A stretch of 64,000 bases of DNA from Hofstenia miamia (Eukaryota > Xenacoelomorpha > Acoela > Hofsteniidae): positions 1,073,678-1,137,677 of the forward strand of contig CABFPE010000199.1 in NCBI GenBank assembly GCA_900660155.1, in the 5' to 3' direction. Below are positions 10,921 through 22,499 of the stretch, in pieces. Under the pieces are notes generated by a model. The model had not been told where the DNA came from, made no database searches, and worked only from the letters and a program-made list of their open reading frames with translations. The position numbers and the translations under genes were made by a program. Position 1 is the stretch's first letter. Each line of letters begins with the position of its first letter.

Positions 10921-12389
10921 CCCAGGAAACATTCCATTATTGGTCCATTAATGGGCCATTGTTGGTGTCATTATTGCCTATTGGTGGTAAATCACCGCTG
11001 GCCCATTGTTGTCCCAAAATTTTTGCCAACAGTCATCCATTACTGTGCCAATAATGGGCCATTGGTGAGCCAATAATGGCCCATTAATGGGCCATTGATG
11101 GCAAGCAGTAGGTTTTTAATACTATAGCATTACCTTTTATATGTAGAACAACAAGTTTATATTGTTAAGCAGTTTAAACATTGCTGTTTAAACAAACACA
11201 AGCCCAACAAAGGGCAGACCTTTGAGATCCTGTCATGCATATTTAATACTAACATTTGTTAGAAATTTGAAAGAATGTTTTGTTTATAAATGATAACAAT
11301 AAGCATAAAAATCTGTCAAATTTAGCAAAAATTTTCAATTTTAAAATTAAGTGCAATTTTGAAATAATACTATCGTGAAAATTCTCTTCTGCTCAAGTGT
11401 AGCTTTTTATATAACTTTTAATTTCAAAAGTGACTTATTTGCAAGCATCTGCTTATTGATTATTGATTACTAAGATTGCTACTGATGCTGCTAATGTTCC
11501 ACCAATCGGCCACTGATGGCATCAGTGGTCACAAATATTGCATGTCTCCCACCAGCAGTTTACTGATTATGACCAATGTTATATTATGATTTGTAATTCG
11601 CAACTTGGTATAATTTGATTGAGTTAAGGACAGGGACGTACTTAGGGGGCCCTCTTTGGTCAATTTCAACTCATTCTCATACGATCTGATCGATATATTG
11701 ATGAACAGTATTTTTGTTTGAAATAAAGGCCAAAAAAGTAGTATTTCATGTATTCTTATTAACTCCGTCTGTCTTTTTGGTTTATTTATCATTTATGCAC
11801 GAGCGAGCGCGGCATTATGCTAAGAGAGTGAAAAAACTACGCCTATATGTCTCTGATAAGGATTGGGCCTCCCCTTTTAGAAATACCTCGATACGCGTCT
11901 GGTTAAGGATAAAGTTTAAACTGTGTATAGCATATTATACTTAAGATGGAAAAACTTTCTACAAATAATTAAATTCATTATAAAGTGCTCATAAAACAAG
12001 AGCTGGCATAGTAAATTGTGCTATCAAATACGAAATGCTAAGTAAATTCGTTTGTTATGAAAATTAAATTTGATCAATCATAATTGTAAACTAATGAATT
12101 TATATTTGTTCGCTAGATGGCAGATTGATCTAGCAATGCAATTAATGGGCCATTAATGGCTATGAGAAACTGATAAATTATACTTTTTGAAATTTGAAAT
12201 CAAACTTTAATGTAATGCTTATGTTATATACAGTAATATAATAATTTCTCTGGAAAATTGCGGAATTTTAAGTTTTTTAAAACTTTTTGTTTTGTCGTTT
12301 ATGGTTGACAAATGAATTGCAAATGAGTGGCATTGTTGGCCAGGGGTGCCAGCAGTGGGCCATTGTTGGACCAATAATGGTTTCCTGGG
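10921..12389. mobile_element. Non-autonomous element with CCCAGGAAAC ends
   Basis: Inverted ends: left CCCAGGAAACATTCCATTAT, right (inverted) CCCAGGAAACCATTATTGGT. Both ends are packed with variants of AATGGGCCATT and TGGCCCATTAATGGGCCA. Further clusters lie inside at 11490-11560 and 12138-12160. Such subterminal motif clusters are typical transposase-binding regions of MITE-like elements. No coding region is recognisable inside, and no clear target duplication flanks it, so the superfamily is open. The segment near 11630-11900 (cagggacgtacttaggggg) may be another insertion. Confidence 0.65.
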
Positions 12390-14340
12390 AAATGGAATAG
12401 GTGTCACATGTAGTTTTTCGCAAAGTCATGTAGGCCTAAATTCAGTATCTGGTGTTTATCTTAATTTTCGAGCAAGCCACCGATAATTTGCCATCTTTCT
12501 TACTTTTCATTAAAAATTCTATTTTTAGTAGATTTTCTAAGATTTTATTTTGCCAAGTGAAATTGTTTATCCAAAAAGTGTTTTATATAATTTTGTATTT
12601 TAACTTATGGTAGTACATTTACTTAAAAAATTTCACGCATTCTTAATTTTTGAAGCATACTTAATATAATTCACCTGAAAAAATGTATGATAAAATATTG
12701 CGGTGAATCACATAAAACGCACTCCTGAGTAATGCCAGTAATTCCTTTGTGAAATTATTTCACATAGCATTTGTCTTGGATTACAATTTCTTCATCTGAC
12801 TAATTCTTTGATATATTGCAAAAATCGTATGTAACGTTATTTCTGATGCAAGCTACACATTTATAATTTTTTTCCAAATATTCCACCTCTAACAATTTTA
12901 AATATACATGAAACGAAACATTTGACCCTGTTTTCTATGCACTTTAAAGAATATAATTTAAAGGAATGTGTGACGAAAAACTATTGTGGGTGTTTTGCAG
13001 TTGTTGCTTCTAATAGAGCGAGTGACATTATGATAGTTCAACATATATCCGAAACCGACGTAATCCGAGTACACTCTAACCGAGCCCTACCCGGCCCGCA
13101 ACATAGACTTCTATTCGCAATATTTAATGCTTTGGATCGCTCTCCAATCAAATGATTATTTACATCAGTTACTTTATTACAGAATAAACATAGCCGTTCA
13201 TCAATCTAAGCTTTGCCATGAACTTTTATAACACTTGTTTTATAGTAGTTCATGGCTTTGCACTCGAATTCGACTCGAAATCCGATATCGGTAAATAGCA
13301 TGAAGCTTGCAAACCAATTTAGTGCACTATTTTTTTGCGTAAATATTTACAAATATCTTTTCGAATTTCCAAAAGTAACTGTCTATAATTAACAAAGAGG
13401 CAAAATAGGTTTTTGGTTTTATGACAGCCCTAATCTTCCCTATGTCATTTAAGATGGGGAAACCGCTTTGCCTACATTTTAGAACAATTTTCTATAAAAC
13501 TATTAAGGAATTGGATAGGGACACATCTATTGGTGAATGTAGCCCCCACGAATGTTAAGGAAAAATATTACCAAATTCAACCAAAACTGTTACTAGGCTA
13601 TAAATGTAAAAATTATCAGTGTCAACTGAGATTTCAAATATATTGTTGATTTAGAAACAGCAAGAAATTCTACGTTTCACACTTCAATGTCTTAATTCTG
13701 AAATTATTAATTTATTATTGTTAAACATGCTTTTAGTTTTTTAGAATATTGAAATTGCTACCATGAGCTAGTTGGCTCTAAAGTCAGCTTACAGTAGCTA
13801 AGAACAGGAAGTGATAAAATGCTCTTGTTTTGTCTAGATTTTGACTGATAACGATGTGCTACAGTAGCTTGTCGTCTGGTTGATACATTTAACAATAACG
13901 CTATTAATTTAGATCAAATGCTCTTAGATTTGTTCATAAGCTTAATAGCTTATTTAACTCCCCTAATAGTATGAATTATCGATTAACGTTTTATGCTTTC
14001 ATCAAAAAGAATGAAAAACAAATAGTCAATTTTATTGACTCCCACACATGTATATTAATAATAAATATATATTAATAACTTGAATAGAAGAATAATCACT
14101 AAAAAGTTCGAACTCCTTGAAAGTTGTTGTAGCACAAAGCTAGAGGCGACAAACTATCTATATTTAGCATGTCTTGATATAAACTGTTTTAAAATAATTT
14201 AAATTTAATTCGCTGAATTGTTTCTGGCAGTCTCTCTTTAATTGCGATTTGTAATGTCTGCGGTGGACGATGAGTAACGATTGCAATCTATTTGCCGTTT
14301 TTACGTACATATGGTTTTACGGGTGAATAATTGATTGTCG
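12390..14340. other. Non-coding stretch upstream of the Sec7 gene
   Basis: AT-rich, with no convincing gene. A 77-codon open frame at 12922-13155 has no recognisable motif. Just before the Sec7 gene, the sequence tttacttcgtttag at about 14343-14356 looks like a splice acceptor, so a 5' non-coding exon may lie in this stretch. Confidence 0.45.
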
Positions 14341-14374
14341 TAATTTACTTCGTTTAGGAAAACTTGCTATAACG

Positions 14375-15475
14375 ATGGAGGAGAGAGATTTGAACACAAT
14401 CAACGATATCAAAAAGACACTTCTACGGGAAATCTCTTCCTTACAGAAAGAAATATTTCACTTAACAGACGAAATAAGTGTTTTTACCCACCAAGTCTCG
14501 TTGGCGCAGTCTGTTGTTCTTCCTATACACAAAAAGTGCAATGAACTCTTTAATTCCGGTAAAGCACAAGCGGCGGTGGATGCTCTTATTTCCGAAGATG
14601 TTGAATTCAAGAATGAAAAATATCTAGCTCGGTACCTTTGGAAAGCAAATCTTTGCAAAAAGAATTTAGGTATTTATTTGACTCATCCGAAAAACATCAA
14701 TCTTTTCAAAGAGTTTGCTCTTCATATCGATCTTTCCTCAACCTTCATCATCGATGGATTACGATTATTTTTCAAAAGCTTCCAGTTGGACATGCCAGAA
14801 TACCAGACTTTAGACAGGTGTTGCGAAGCGTTTGCTTTCTCATATCATAAACAAAACCCCAGTATTTTTATCAGCAATGAGGCCTGTCATAACTTCAGTA
14901 TCATGACTGTGTTTCTAAGCACCACTCTTCACAACCCAAATGTTGCGATACCCTTAACAGCGCGCGCTTTTGAGGAGATACCAGTCTCTTTGTGTAACCC
15001 AGACATGGCAATAAACTTTCGGGGTGATGTGTACAATAATGTTAAATACTCTCCAATTCAGCCAGAAGATTCTTGTTTGGGCTCTGTGTTTCACACAATA
15101 AGAAAAGAAGGCTTCCTACATGTGCAAAATTCTAAGAAAAACTGGAAAAAAAGATGGTGTGTAATAAGTCCTGGTGTATTTCTCTATTTCAAGTCTTCAT
15201 CAAAGTATACTTGTGGTCCCAAAGGCGTCATTCTCTTAAAAGATGTTGAAATAAAGGATTCAGTCAATGTCAACAAACAATTTCTAATTTCAGTTGGTTG
15301 GAAGACGGAGCCACCTGTTGGTTCAAAAAAGCTAGCAAACGAACAGGAATGCCTTTTATTGGCTTCTTCGGAACGAGAACAAAACGACTGGGTTGTAGAA
15401 TTGCGTAAAAATAACCTTAAAAAGGATTCCGTGTTCTGCCAGAATGCGTCAATTGATCATCTTAATGATTTGTAG
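14375..15475 (+). CDS. Cytohesin-like Sec7-PH protein, intronless, catalytic glutamate missing
   Basis: A 366-residue protein with the full cytohesin layout: an N-terminal coiled coil (about 1-45), a Sec7 domain (about 52-225) and a PH domain (about 242-350). Cytohesins activate ARF GTPases at membranes. The Sec7 homology is clear (FFKSFQLD, EAFAFSYHKQNPSIF, TLHNPNV). In active cytohesins motif 1 reads GDYLGE, the glutamate being the finger that expels GDP. Here it reads GIYLTH, with His103 at that place. The conserved LNTSLHN reads LSTTLHN. Exchange activity is therefore doubtful. The PH domain keeps the basic phosphoinositide-binding pattern (KEGFL, then NWKKRW). The ATG sits in a good context (aacgATGG). 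There are no introns or stops. A possible AATAAA lies at 16004. It is probably a diverged retrocopy that stayed open, or a true paralogue. Confidence 0.88.
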   Translation: MEERDLNTINDIKKTLLREISSLQKEIFHLTDEISVFTHQVSLAQSVVLPIHKKCNELFNSGKAQAAVDALISEDVEFKNEKYLARYLWKANLCKKNLGIYLTHPKNINLFKEFALHIDLSSTFIIDGLRLFFKSFQLDMPEYQTLDRCCEAFAFSYHKQNPSIFISNEACHNFSIMTVFLSTTLHNPNVAIPLTARAFEEIPVSLCNPDMAINFRGDVYNNVKYSPIQPEDSCLGSVFHTIRKEGFLHVQNSKKNWKKRWCVISPGVFLYFKSSSKYTCGPKGVILLKDVEIKDSVNVNKQFLISVGWKTEPPVGSKKLANEQECLLLASSEREQNDWVVELRKNNLKKDSVFCQNASIDHLNDL

Positions 15476-16150
15476 GTTAATTTCTGAATTCCCAATTATA
15501 ATGTTTGTAATGTTGTCATATTTGTAGTATTCCATTGGAATCAAAATATATGTTTTTTTTGCATAATTTTGACATTCACTTATTGATTTACAGAAATAGA
15601 CATTTGTTTTAAAAGTTTTAATAACTTACAAATATGTACAAATGATATTTTGGTTATTTTGTGGAATTAGAGTATACCATCTTCGTTATTTTTAATGTAG
15701 AAACTGTCAAATGAATCATAGACAATATGAATGTTGTAAAACTTAATCTAATGCTTAAAATTTACATTATGAACATTGGAGCTTTATGAAATTTCAAAAG
15801 GAAAGCCTAAATTTTGCAACTACTAAACTGCAATAATCTTAACATAGTATCCATATTTGAATAATTATTATTATTTTGGAACGACATCATTGTTAATCTT
15901 AGTAGATTTAGCTGAGTTTTTCTTCAATAACTTGTTATTGTGCATCCGTACAAATATCATTAAACCAAGAAACTTTACAAAAATAGCATCTAAAAAAAGA
16001 AAGAATAAATAACACATTACAGATTAAAATAAAAGTCTGATAAACGTATGGCTTACATTAAAAAGTACTATTCAATCTTGGTATCAATACTGAGATTAAC
16101 TGTCTAAATTTGCTTAAGAAAATTTCTCTTGACCGGTTATTGTAGGTTTT
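15476..16150. other. 3' flank of the Sec7 gene
   Basis: AT-rich sequence, probably including the 3' untranslated region. A candidate polyadenylation signal AATAAA lies at 16004-16009. No other gene is seen. Confidence 0.4.
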
Positions 16151-16580
16151 ATTAACTAAGTATATAACAGTTCTATTTGTATTCTAAATTCATTAATAAA
16201 ATGTGTCGAAATCTTTATCTTAATTTAATTTCTCAATCTTGCCAAAATATCATATTGAAATAATATATTTATTTTTCTGAGTTACAGCCATGGTTGTCAA
16301 ACCTTTAAGTGTATGCTTAGATGGTAAGACACTGAAGTCTTCTAAACATTGAAATATGCGGTACAATTTTAAAGATATAATCCAATTGGCAAACTTAATT
16401 TATAAAATTTTAAGTCGAAGAAAAACTTTGAAATCGACAACATTTTAATAATGATGCCCAACTTAGGACCCTGCGAGTTAACTTAGGCTCGAGTCTAGCT
16501 GGAACCCCAGATCGCGAGTTCGAGGCGAGCTACTATTACATTTTGATTAATTTTTCTTGTTAGACTATATAATAATATAT
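16150..16580 (+). mobile_element. LINE 3' tail (first of two in tandem)
   Basis: About 430 bp nearly identical to the 3' untranslated region of the LINE that follows (18066-18495). It starts at the codons just before the ORF end (ttaactaagtatata) and finishes in the same AT-rich terminus. The rest of this copy is missing, so it is a severely 5'-truncated insertion. The next LINE copy begins at its last bases. Confidence 0.85.
16460..16535 (+). other. tRNA-like segment in the LINE tail
   Basis: Near the end of the 3' tail the sequence resembles the 3' half of a tRNA: an anticodon-arm-like ctggaaccccag and then gcgagttcgaggc, which recalls the B box GGTTCGANTCC. The second tail carries the same segment at 18376-18448, with a changed B box (gagttctagg). 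Tentative; I did not fold it. Confidence 0.35.
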
Positions 16581-16581
16581 A

Positions 16582-18495
16582 CTTAGTTCCGATATTCTAA
16601 AGATTATAGATTTACAGAAGTCAACATCTGCACTTTCATGTGATAAGATACCATCAATTTTCATTAAAGAACTATCCTTTGAATTATTACCTTCAATTAT
16701 TAACATATTTTCCAAAATAATTTCATCAGGTGTTTATCCTAATATATGGAAAACTGCTTATGTAGTACCAATTCATAAATCAGGCAGCCTTACAAAAGTA
16801 ACTAACTATAGACCGATCAGTATCTTACCACGATTGTCTTTAATCTTTGAAAGATGTTTATATAATTTCATTTATCCACTTATAAAAAGAAAGATCAAAT
16901 CATCCCAACATGGTTTCATTCGAGGTTCTTCCACAATTACTAATCTTCTGGACTATCTTAATACTATATACAATAATTTAGATAATAAAGTAGTTTCATA
17001 TGGGATATATTTTGATATCAGAAAAGCCTTTGATACAATTCCACACAATATATTACTAATGAAAATGATAAATTTCGGATTTGATGAACGATTAATAAGA
17101 TTATTTCATTCGTACCTTTCTAACAGATATCAAATTGTAAATATAAATGGCTTTCTATCACATCCTATATCAGTAACTAGTGGAGTTCCTCAAGGAAGTG
17201 TCCTTGGACCTTTATTATTCCTAATATTTATTAATGATTTACCAGAATGTTGTAATATTGATTGTTGGCTATTTGCAGATGATACAAAATTATTAACTAC
17301 TAGTATCTTCCATGAAAATATTCAAAATGAAATTAATAAGGTTATTACTTGGAGTGATGTAAATATGATCAACTTTAATGTTAATAAATCTAAAGTAATC
17401 TGCTTTAGACAATCTTCATATATAAATAAAAGTCTTCAATTTTATATAAAAGATTCTCCAATACTATTTGCAAATAATATATTAGATCTTGGTTTGAATA
17501 ATTCTTACAATCGAAATTGGAATGTCCATGTGGAATTTATAATGAATAAATCTGTAAGAACTTTATTTTATATTAAAAGAAATGTTCCTTGGTCGACATC
17601 ATCTTGTATTAAGATTAACTTATTTAAAAGTTGCATTTTACAAATAATAACTTATGCATCTCAATGTTGGTGGCCTTCACGCAGTCAATTTTTATTACTT
17701 GAAAATTTTCAAAGAAAGTGCCTAAAATGGATTTTACAAAATAAGAGAGTCAATTATCAAAACTTAGCTGATGAAAACATATTTCCTATAGCCATTCAAT
17801 TTCAAATAAATGACTTAATATTTTTCAATAAGCTCTTAACAAATAAATATGACTTTAACATCTTTAATTATATTAGCTATAAATACAATGTCATCAATGC
17901 CAGATTAAAATGCAAAAGACTATTTCAAATTAAAAGATCTACAAGAACACTACGATTTTCTAATTACTTTAATAGAATTATTCACCTAGAAAATTATTTA
18001 ATTATGAATAGTCATATTGAATTAGACCAGACAAGTCATCAATTCAAAAAAAGGATTAAGAAATTCTTAACTAAGTATATAGAAGTTCTATTTGTATACT
18101 AAATTCATTAAAAAGATGTGGCAAAATCTTTATCTAAATTTAATTTCTTAATCGCTTGCCAAAATATCATATTGAAATAATATATTTATTTTTCTGAGTT
18201 ACAGCATGGTTGTCAAACCTTTAAGTGTATGCTTAGATGGTAAGACACTGAAGTCTTCTAAACATTGAAGGATGCTTTACAATCTTAAAGATATAATCCA
18301 ATTGGCAAACTTAATTTATAAAATTTTAGTCGAAGAAAAACTTTGAAATCGACAACATTTTAATAATGATGCCCAACTTAGGACCCTGCGAGTTAACTTA
18401 GGCTCGAGTCTAGCTGGAACTCCAGATCGCGAGTTCTAGGAGAGCTACTATTACATTTTGATTAATTTTTCTTGTAAGACTATAATATATATATA
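16582..18495 (+). mobile_element. 5'-truncated LINE (CR1/jockey-like) with open reverse transcriptase
   Basis: The frame is open from 16582 to the stop at 18100-18102, about 506 codons. It starts inside the reverse transcriptase domain because of 5' truncation, so it has no start codon of its own. Motifs in order: NYRPISILP, FDIRKAFDTIPH, SGVPQGSVLGPLLFLIFIND, then FADDTKLL with both catalytic aspartates. The C-terminal thumb and tail (QRKCLKWIL, HQFKKRIKKFL) are complete. The 3' untranslated region runs to about 18495 and ends in TA-rich sequence. The endonuclease domain is absent. Lack of stops suggests a young insertion. The clade is by impression only. Confidence 0.88.
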
Positions 18496-19427
18496 TAAAT
18501 TTATAAATATATATAATTATGCTACCCTATATAAATCTACAACAGAAATACAACATGTTAAATTACATGAGAGAAACTAAGCCTGATGGCTTAGAATTTG
18601 TTATAAATAGTGAAATGTCGATAAAATCTTCAAAATGACAGTGAAAAATTGTAAAATAGTGGATGCCATTCAAGCTAATATCGCGTTTGTTCGAGTACTC
18701 GAAATGTCGAGTTTTTGGACCTCGAATTTTGGGTATCCGTGGAGGAAGCAATTGGGTCGTATACATTTTGAAATGAATTGTATCGACAAATGTTGATTAC
18801 CCACATATATTAGGCAGAAATTTGCTCAGTTGATCATGATCTGTGCAACCGAGGCCTGTCTCTTGCTAAGAATAGAAATGGGAATTAATTTTTTTTGAAA
18901 AAAATAAAGTGTATAAAAATATGATATATACTTGAATTGATTTATAAATAAGCAAATTTACTACAGACTAAATTTAAAGCGGTTTCTATTGATATTGAAT
19001 ATTCATATTTTTTTTGCTAAGAATCCCGAATTTTAGTTAATTTCGTGAAGTACATATATAAAAATATAGCATACATATATTATACAATTTATTATTTGAA
19101 AAAAATATATGTTAAAATTTGTACAAAATATGAAATATAGTCACATGTTAGTGCAGACGAATTTCAAAAATTTATATATATATATATACATTATGATATT
19201 TATGTTTATATATTTTGTCATTATAATATAGAGTATATTCAAGTAACTTGTGGCATGGCTTATAGCTTTTAAATTTAACCATTCCCAGAAAATATATAGT
19301 GATATATGTCTAAATGAGAAAATATAACAAAAGACAACATTTTTAGTATTTACTAAGAAAAACTGCCAATGTGATTAAATATAATCTTGAAATTATAATG
19401 TTACAGTCATAGTTGTACGATTTAAGA
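18496..19427. other. AT-rich spacer
   Basis: No gene seen. TA-rich runs occur at 18484-18500 and 19170-19190. Near 18690 the phrase cgagtactcgaaatgtcgag is a small partly self-complementary GC-richer block of unknown origin. Confidence 0.5.
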
Positions 19428-20984
19428 TTACTTTCTCGTCAATTGAAACAGGTACATTATGATAAAAATTAAACATTCAATAATTTCAAACAACGTAACA
19501 ATGCTAGCTCCCATAAGTAAACCTGCGGTTCCTCTTAGATCGGCAAGTAAGTTCCACAAATTTACTTTTAAATCATACTCAAGGCCTGAAATCCAATTAC
19601 TCACCATTGTGATATGAACATACACAAATTGTCGTTTCAATTGAGAAAATATTTCATTCATGTATAGATTTTGAACTGCTTTTGGAAGATCACCAAAACC
19701 ATCGGGTAGCTTTTTCTTAGATATTCTTAGTATCATTTCATCTAAATACTCATCATTTACTAGTTTTGCAATAAATTTTGGCATGGAATCGGTAGATGAA
19801 ATATCCATGTAGTTAATATTGGTATTGCAACCAATTTTGCACTTCTTTACGCATTTTTGTATGTAAAGTGCCGCTTTGTCTGACGTATCTTCACAACGAT
19901 TGTCTGCAGAGCTATCTGCGCATTCGCGATGATCAAAGTATATGATCGGAGAACAGTTGCAGAACTTTATACCAGCTGTATGTCGACAATGAAGTGCACA
20001 CCAACTCAGGGAGTAAGGTATTGCTGATCTGTTATTTTTTTTAAATAAAAACGGCAGATAACTATCATTTTGAGATGGTAACAGTTTGAAGATTTCTATA
20101 GGATCTGTTCCACACTCGATACTTGATGAGTGGACAACATAATTTTTTAGTTTTAGAGATGCACTTATCTTTCTTCCACCAGATATCTCAAATCCATTTT
20201 CTTCAGGAGTTTGTGGAAACTTCGGGTGCATCAGTGTTAGTCTAACACCATTGATAACATTATTATCTAAAAGGCTATGATATGAATCTGTGTTTAATAA
20301 AAGCCTTACGCCATATTGAGGACCATAATTTAACGCTGACAGACTTTCGTGAAAATCTTTTAACAGATAACACATTCCATACTTTTCTGTTGGGAGAGCC
20401 TGAATCCACTCAGATCTACATTCAATGTTATCAATGTAGCATCTTAAAATAAAGTTGTTCTTAGGCATTTGATATTTAACGTACTCACTATATTTGTATA
20501 TCTTGAAGTTGCCCTCTTCTCCAGTAATGAAGTTCAAGAAATCATGCTTAGAGATGTTATTGAATACTTCTGCCTTAGTATGTCCTTGCATGTAATCGAC
20601 TACTGTTGCTCTCAGATTGTCAAACTCGTTTAATTTCTGTGGGTTATCAACCGCATGAAGCTTTTTTAGATTGCATATTACTATGTTTGGTAATAAAGAC
20701 TCCCCAAATGTTGGATAGTCAATAATGCTTGTTGAAGTTTTGCGTTGAAGATAGGAAGCTATATTGAAATGAACAGAAATGGTCAACACCATTAAGCAAC
20801 TACAGGTAATGAAAGACCATATCAGTCTACTACACGAATTTCTAGCTGATATAATTCTTGGAAAGGCTCCAACTGAGATCATTTGCAGTCTGCACTTAAT
20901 AAATGTCGCATCCTTATGCATTAGAGAAGAAGATTGCAATTCGAGTGAATAAGTTATATATATTTCTCTAGAGTCAGGTGCCAT
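19428..20984 (-). CDS. DEG/ENaC-family sodium channel subunit, intronless
   Basis: A 518-residue subunit of the degenerin/epithelial sodium channel family (ASIC, FMRFamide-gated and related channels). These are trimers in the plasma membrane that pass sodium. TM1 lies at about residues 54-74, followed by a large cysteine-rich extracellular domain (cysteine cluster CALHCRHTAGIKFCNC, then KCVKKCKIGC). TM2 is at about 484-512 and carries the selectivity-filter triplet GAS (492-494) within LLMGASIVTLFEI. Length is normal for the family. The N-terminal gating motif His-Gly, usually followed by x-Pro, is replaced: the aligned segment is SVGAFPRI, so His and Gly are Gly and Ala. The start ATG at 20984 precedes a plausible cytosolic N-terminus. 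The coding region has no introns. The ligand and channel subtype cannot be told from this. Confidence 0.92.
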   Translation of the reverse strand: MAPDSREIYITYSLELQSSSLMHKDATFIKCRLQMISVGAFPRIISARNSCSRLIWSFITCSCLMVLTISVHFNIASYLQRKTSTSIIDYPTFGESLLPNIVICNLKKLHAVDNPQKLNEFDNLRATVVDYMQGHTKAEVFNNISKHDFLNFITGEEGNFKIYKYSEYVKYQMPKNNFILRCYIDNIECRSEWIQALPTEKYGMCYLLKDFHESLSALNYGPQYGVRLLLNTDSYHSLLDNNVINGVRLTLMHPKFPQTPEENGFEISGGRKISASLKLKNYVVHSSSIECGTDPIEIFKLLPSQNDSYLPFLFKKNNRSAIPYSLSWCALHCRHTAGIKFCNCSPIIYFDHRECADSSADNRCEDTSDKAALYIQKCVKKCKIGCNTNINYMDISSTDSMPKFIAKLVNDEYLDEMILRISKKKLPDGFGDLPKAVQNLYMNEIFSQLKRQFVYVHITMVSNWISGLEYDLKVNLWNLLADLRGTAGLLMGASIVTLFEIIECLIFIIMYLFQLTRK

Positions 20985-21214
20985 AATACAGCTGTATTAT
21001 GAAAAGGCAAAGCAAATTTCAACGGTTACTTAAAAAGCATTATAGTATGGTATTGAAATGTAAGATAAATTTGTACATCTAAATATCCTTCGGAGATGCT
21101 GTTAAATATATTTTTGGTAATTAAATCAATATGACAATGTCATGCTAAATTCATTAGCAAAGCAATACGTTGTAGTTTAAAACTAAATGATGTTGAATTT
21201 AATATATATATATA

Positions 21215-21935
21215 CAGGGTGTCCATTAAATACTTGCCAAAATTAAAAGCTAATAATTCATAGGAAAATGGTTTTATGAGTATGGTAACGTTCTTATCTT
21301 GCTTATTATGTGTGGGGATTTGGATTTTTGCTTATATTACATGCTTCACTTTTAGTTTGATTTACGGAGAAAACTTGGGAAATGGACATCTAATTTACCC
21401 TAATTTCAATTTCTATCTGATTTTGTTTATTCACTATTCAATCAAATATGCATCCAATTGGTTATCCAATTATTCAATCAAATGTAATGTTGTGGATACG
21501 AAAAAGTATCATTAACTTTCGCTAAATTACATACATTTTATTTTTGTGTAGGCAAAACAATAAACAGAGTAATCATTACAGTAGCAATTGAGAAGATCAT
21601 TCAAAAAGAGTACTCGATCAGAATTATTGAAAAGCACAATTCCAAAAGATTTTGAAACGTTTCTCTTTTATTCTCTGAACACTCTTATTCATCGATCTAA
21701 AAAAACAAAGAGTAGGAGGGAAAACACAAAAAGATCCATTTTAAATTAAGTGCAAACTGATTCTGAAGGATTTTTAAATAATTAATTTGAAAATCGAAAT
21801 GAAAGGTGAAGCATTTGAACAAAAAATCGAATCCCCACAAATTAGCGACAAGACCATAGCGTAATTACATCCATTGAATAATGATGATACGATTTATCAG
21901 CCTTTTATTTTGGCAAATATTTAATGGACACCCTG
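21215..21935. mobile_element. Mariner-type MITE, 721 bp
   Basis: Inverted ends begin CAGGGTGTCCATTAAATA and stay similar for about 45 bp (left ...cttgccaaaattaaaagc, right, inverted, ...tttgccaaaataaaaggc). Both ends are flanked by TA, the Tc1/mariner target. The interior holds no recognisable transposase; the 79-codon frame at 21276-21515 is not a known motif. Ends beginning CAGGGTG are common in mariner and related elements. Confidence 0.88.
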
Positions 21936-22499
21936 TATATATTTCCTTATTTATTAAATAATTTAGTACTGGAACAGCTGATTCGTTTTTAATATAATTA
22001 GGAAAAGAGTCTCTAGAAATGTGAGAAAACTTTAATAATTTAAATTCAAATTTATTTATCAACAATATTTTACTGGTTGAAATATCTCTACTGACTATTA
22101 ATAAATGAATCACAATTTTTTCATTAAGTTAAATTCTGTCTTTAGAATTTAAATATCTCGTTATAGTGCAATTTTACAATTTCAAATTAAATTGATTTAC
22201 AAATTATTATCTAAACAAAAACCGAGCAACTATTTTCATGTACATTGTATATTCAACAGTTAACTTCTTAAAAATTCTTTAAACTAGATATAAATTTGAA
22301 CTTTCCATAAGCGAAGGCTGCCGTTCATTCATGCGAAATCAGGTCAAATAAGACACTTTCGATATTTATTGAAATACAAAATACAAAAATTGTTTGAAAT
22401 ATAATTCTTGACACTCTTTTAATATGGATTTGAGGTTAAAATGATATCCCACAGTGAATTCTCAATTTACTAATCGATAAAGAAAAATCTTAGTTAACG
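21936..22499. other. AT-rich spacer
   Basis: No gene seen. The last part may be the 5' untranslated region of the candidate exon that starts at 22500. Confidence 0.4.

Noticed and set aside
12922-13155. 77-codon plus-strand frame
   Set aside because: No motif, no repeat relation and no splice context; chance length for this composition.
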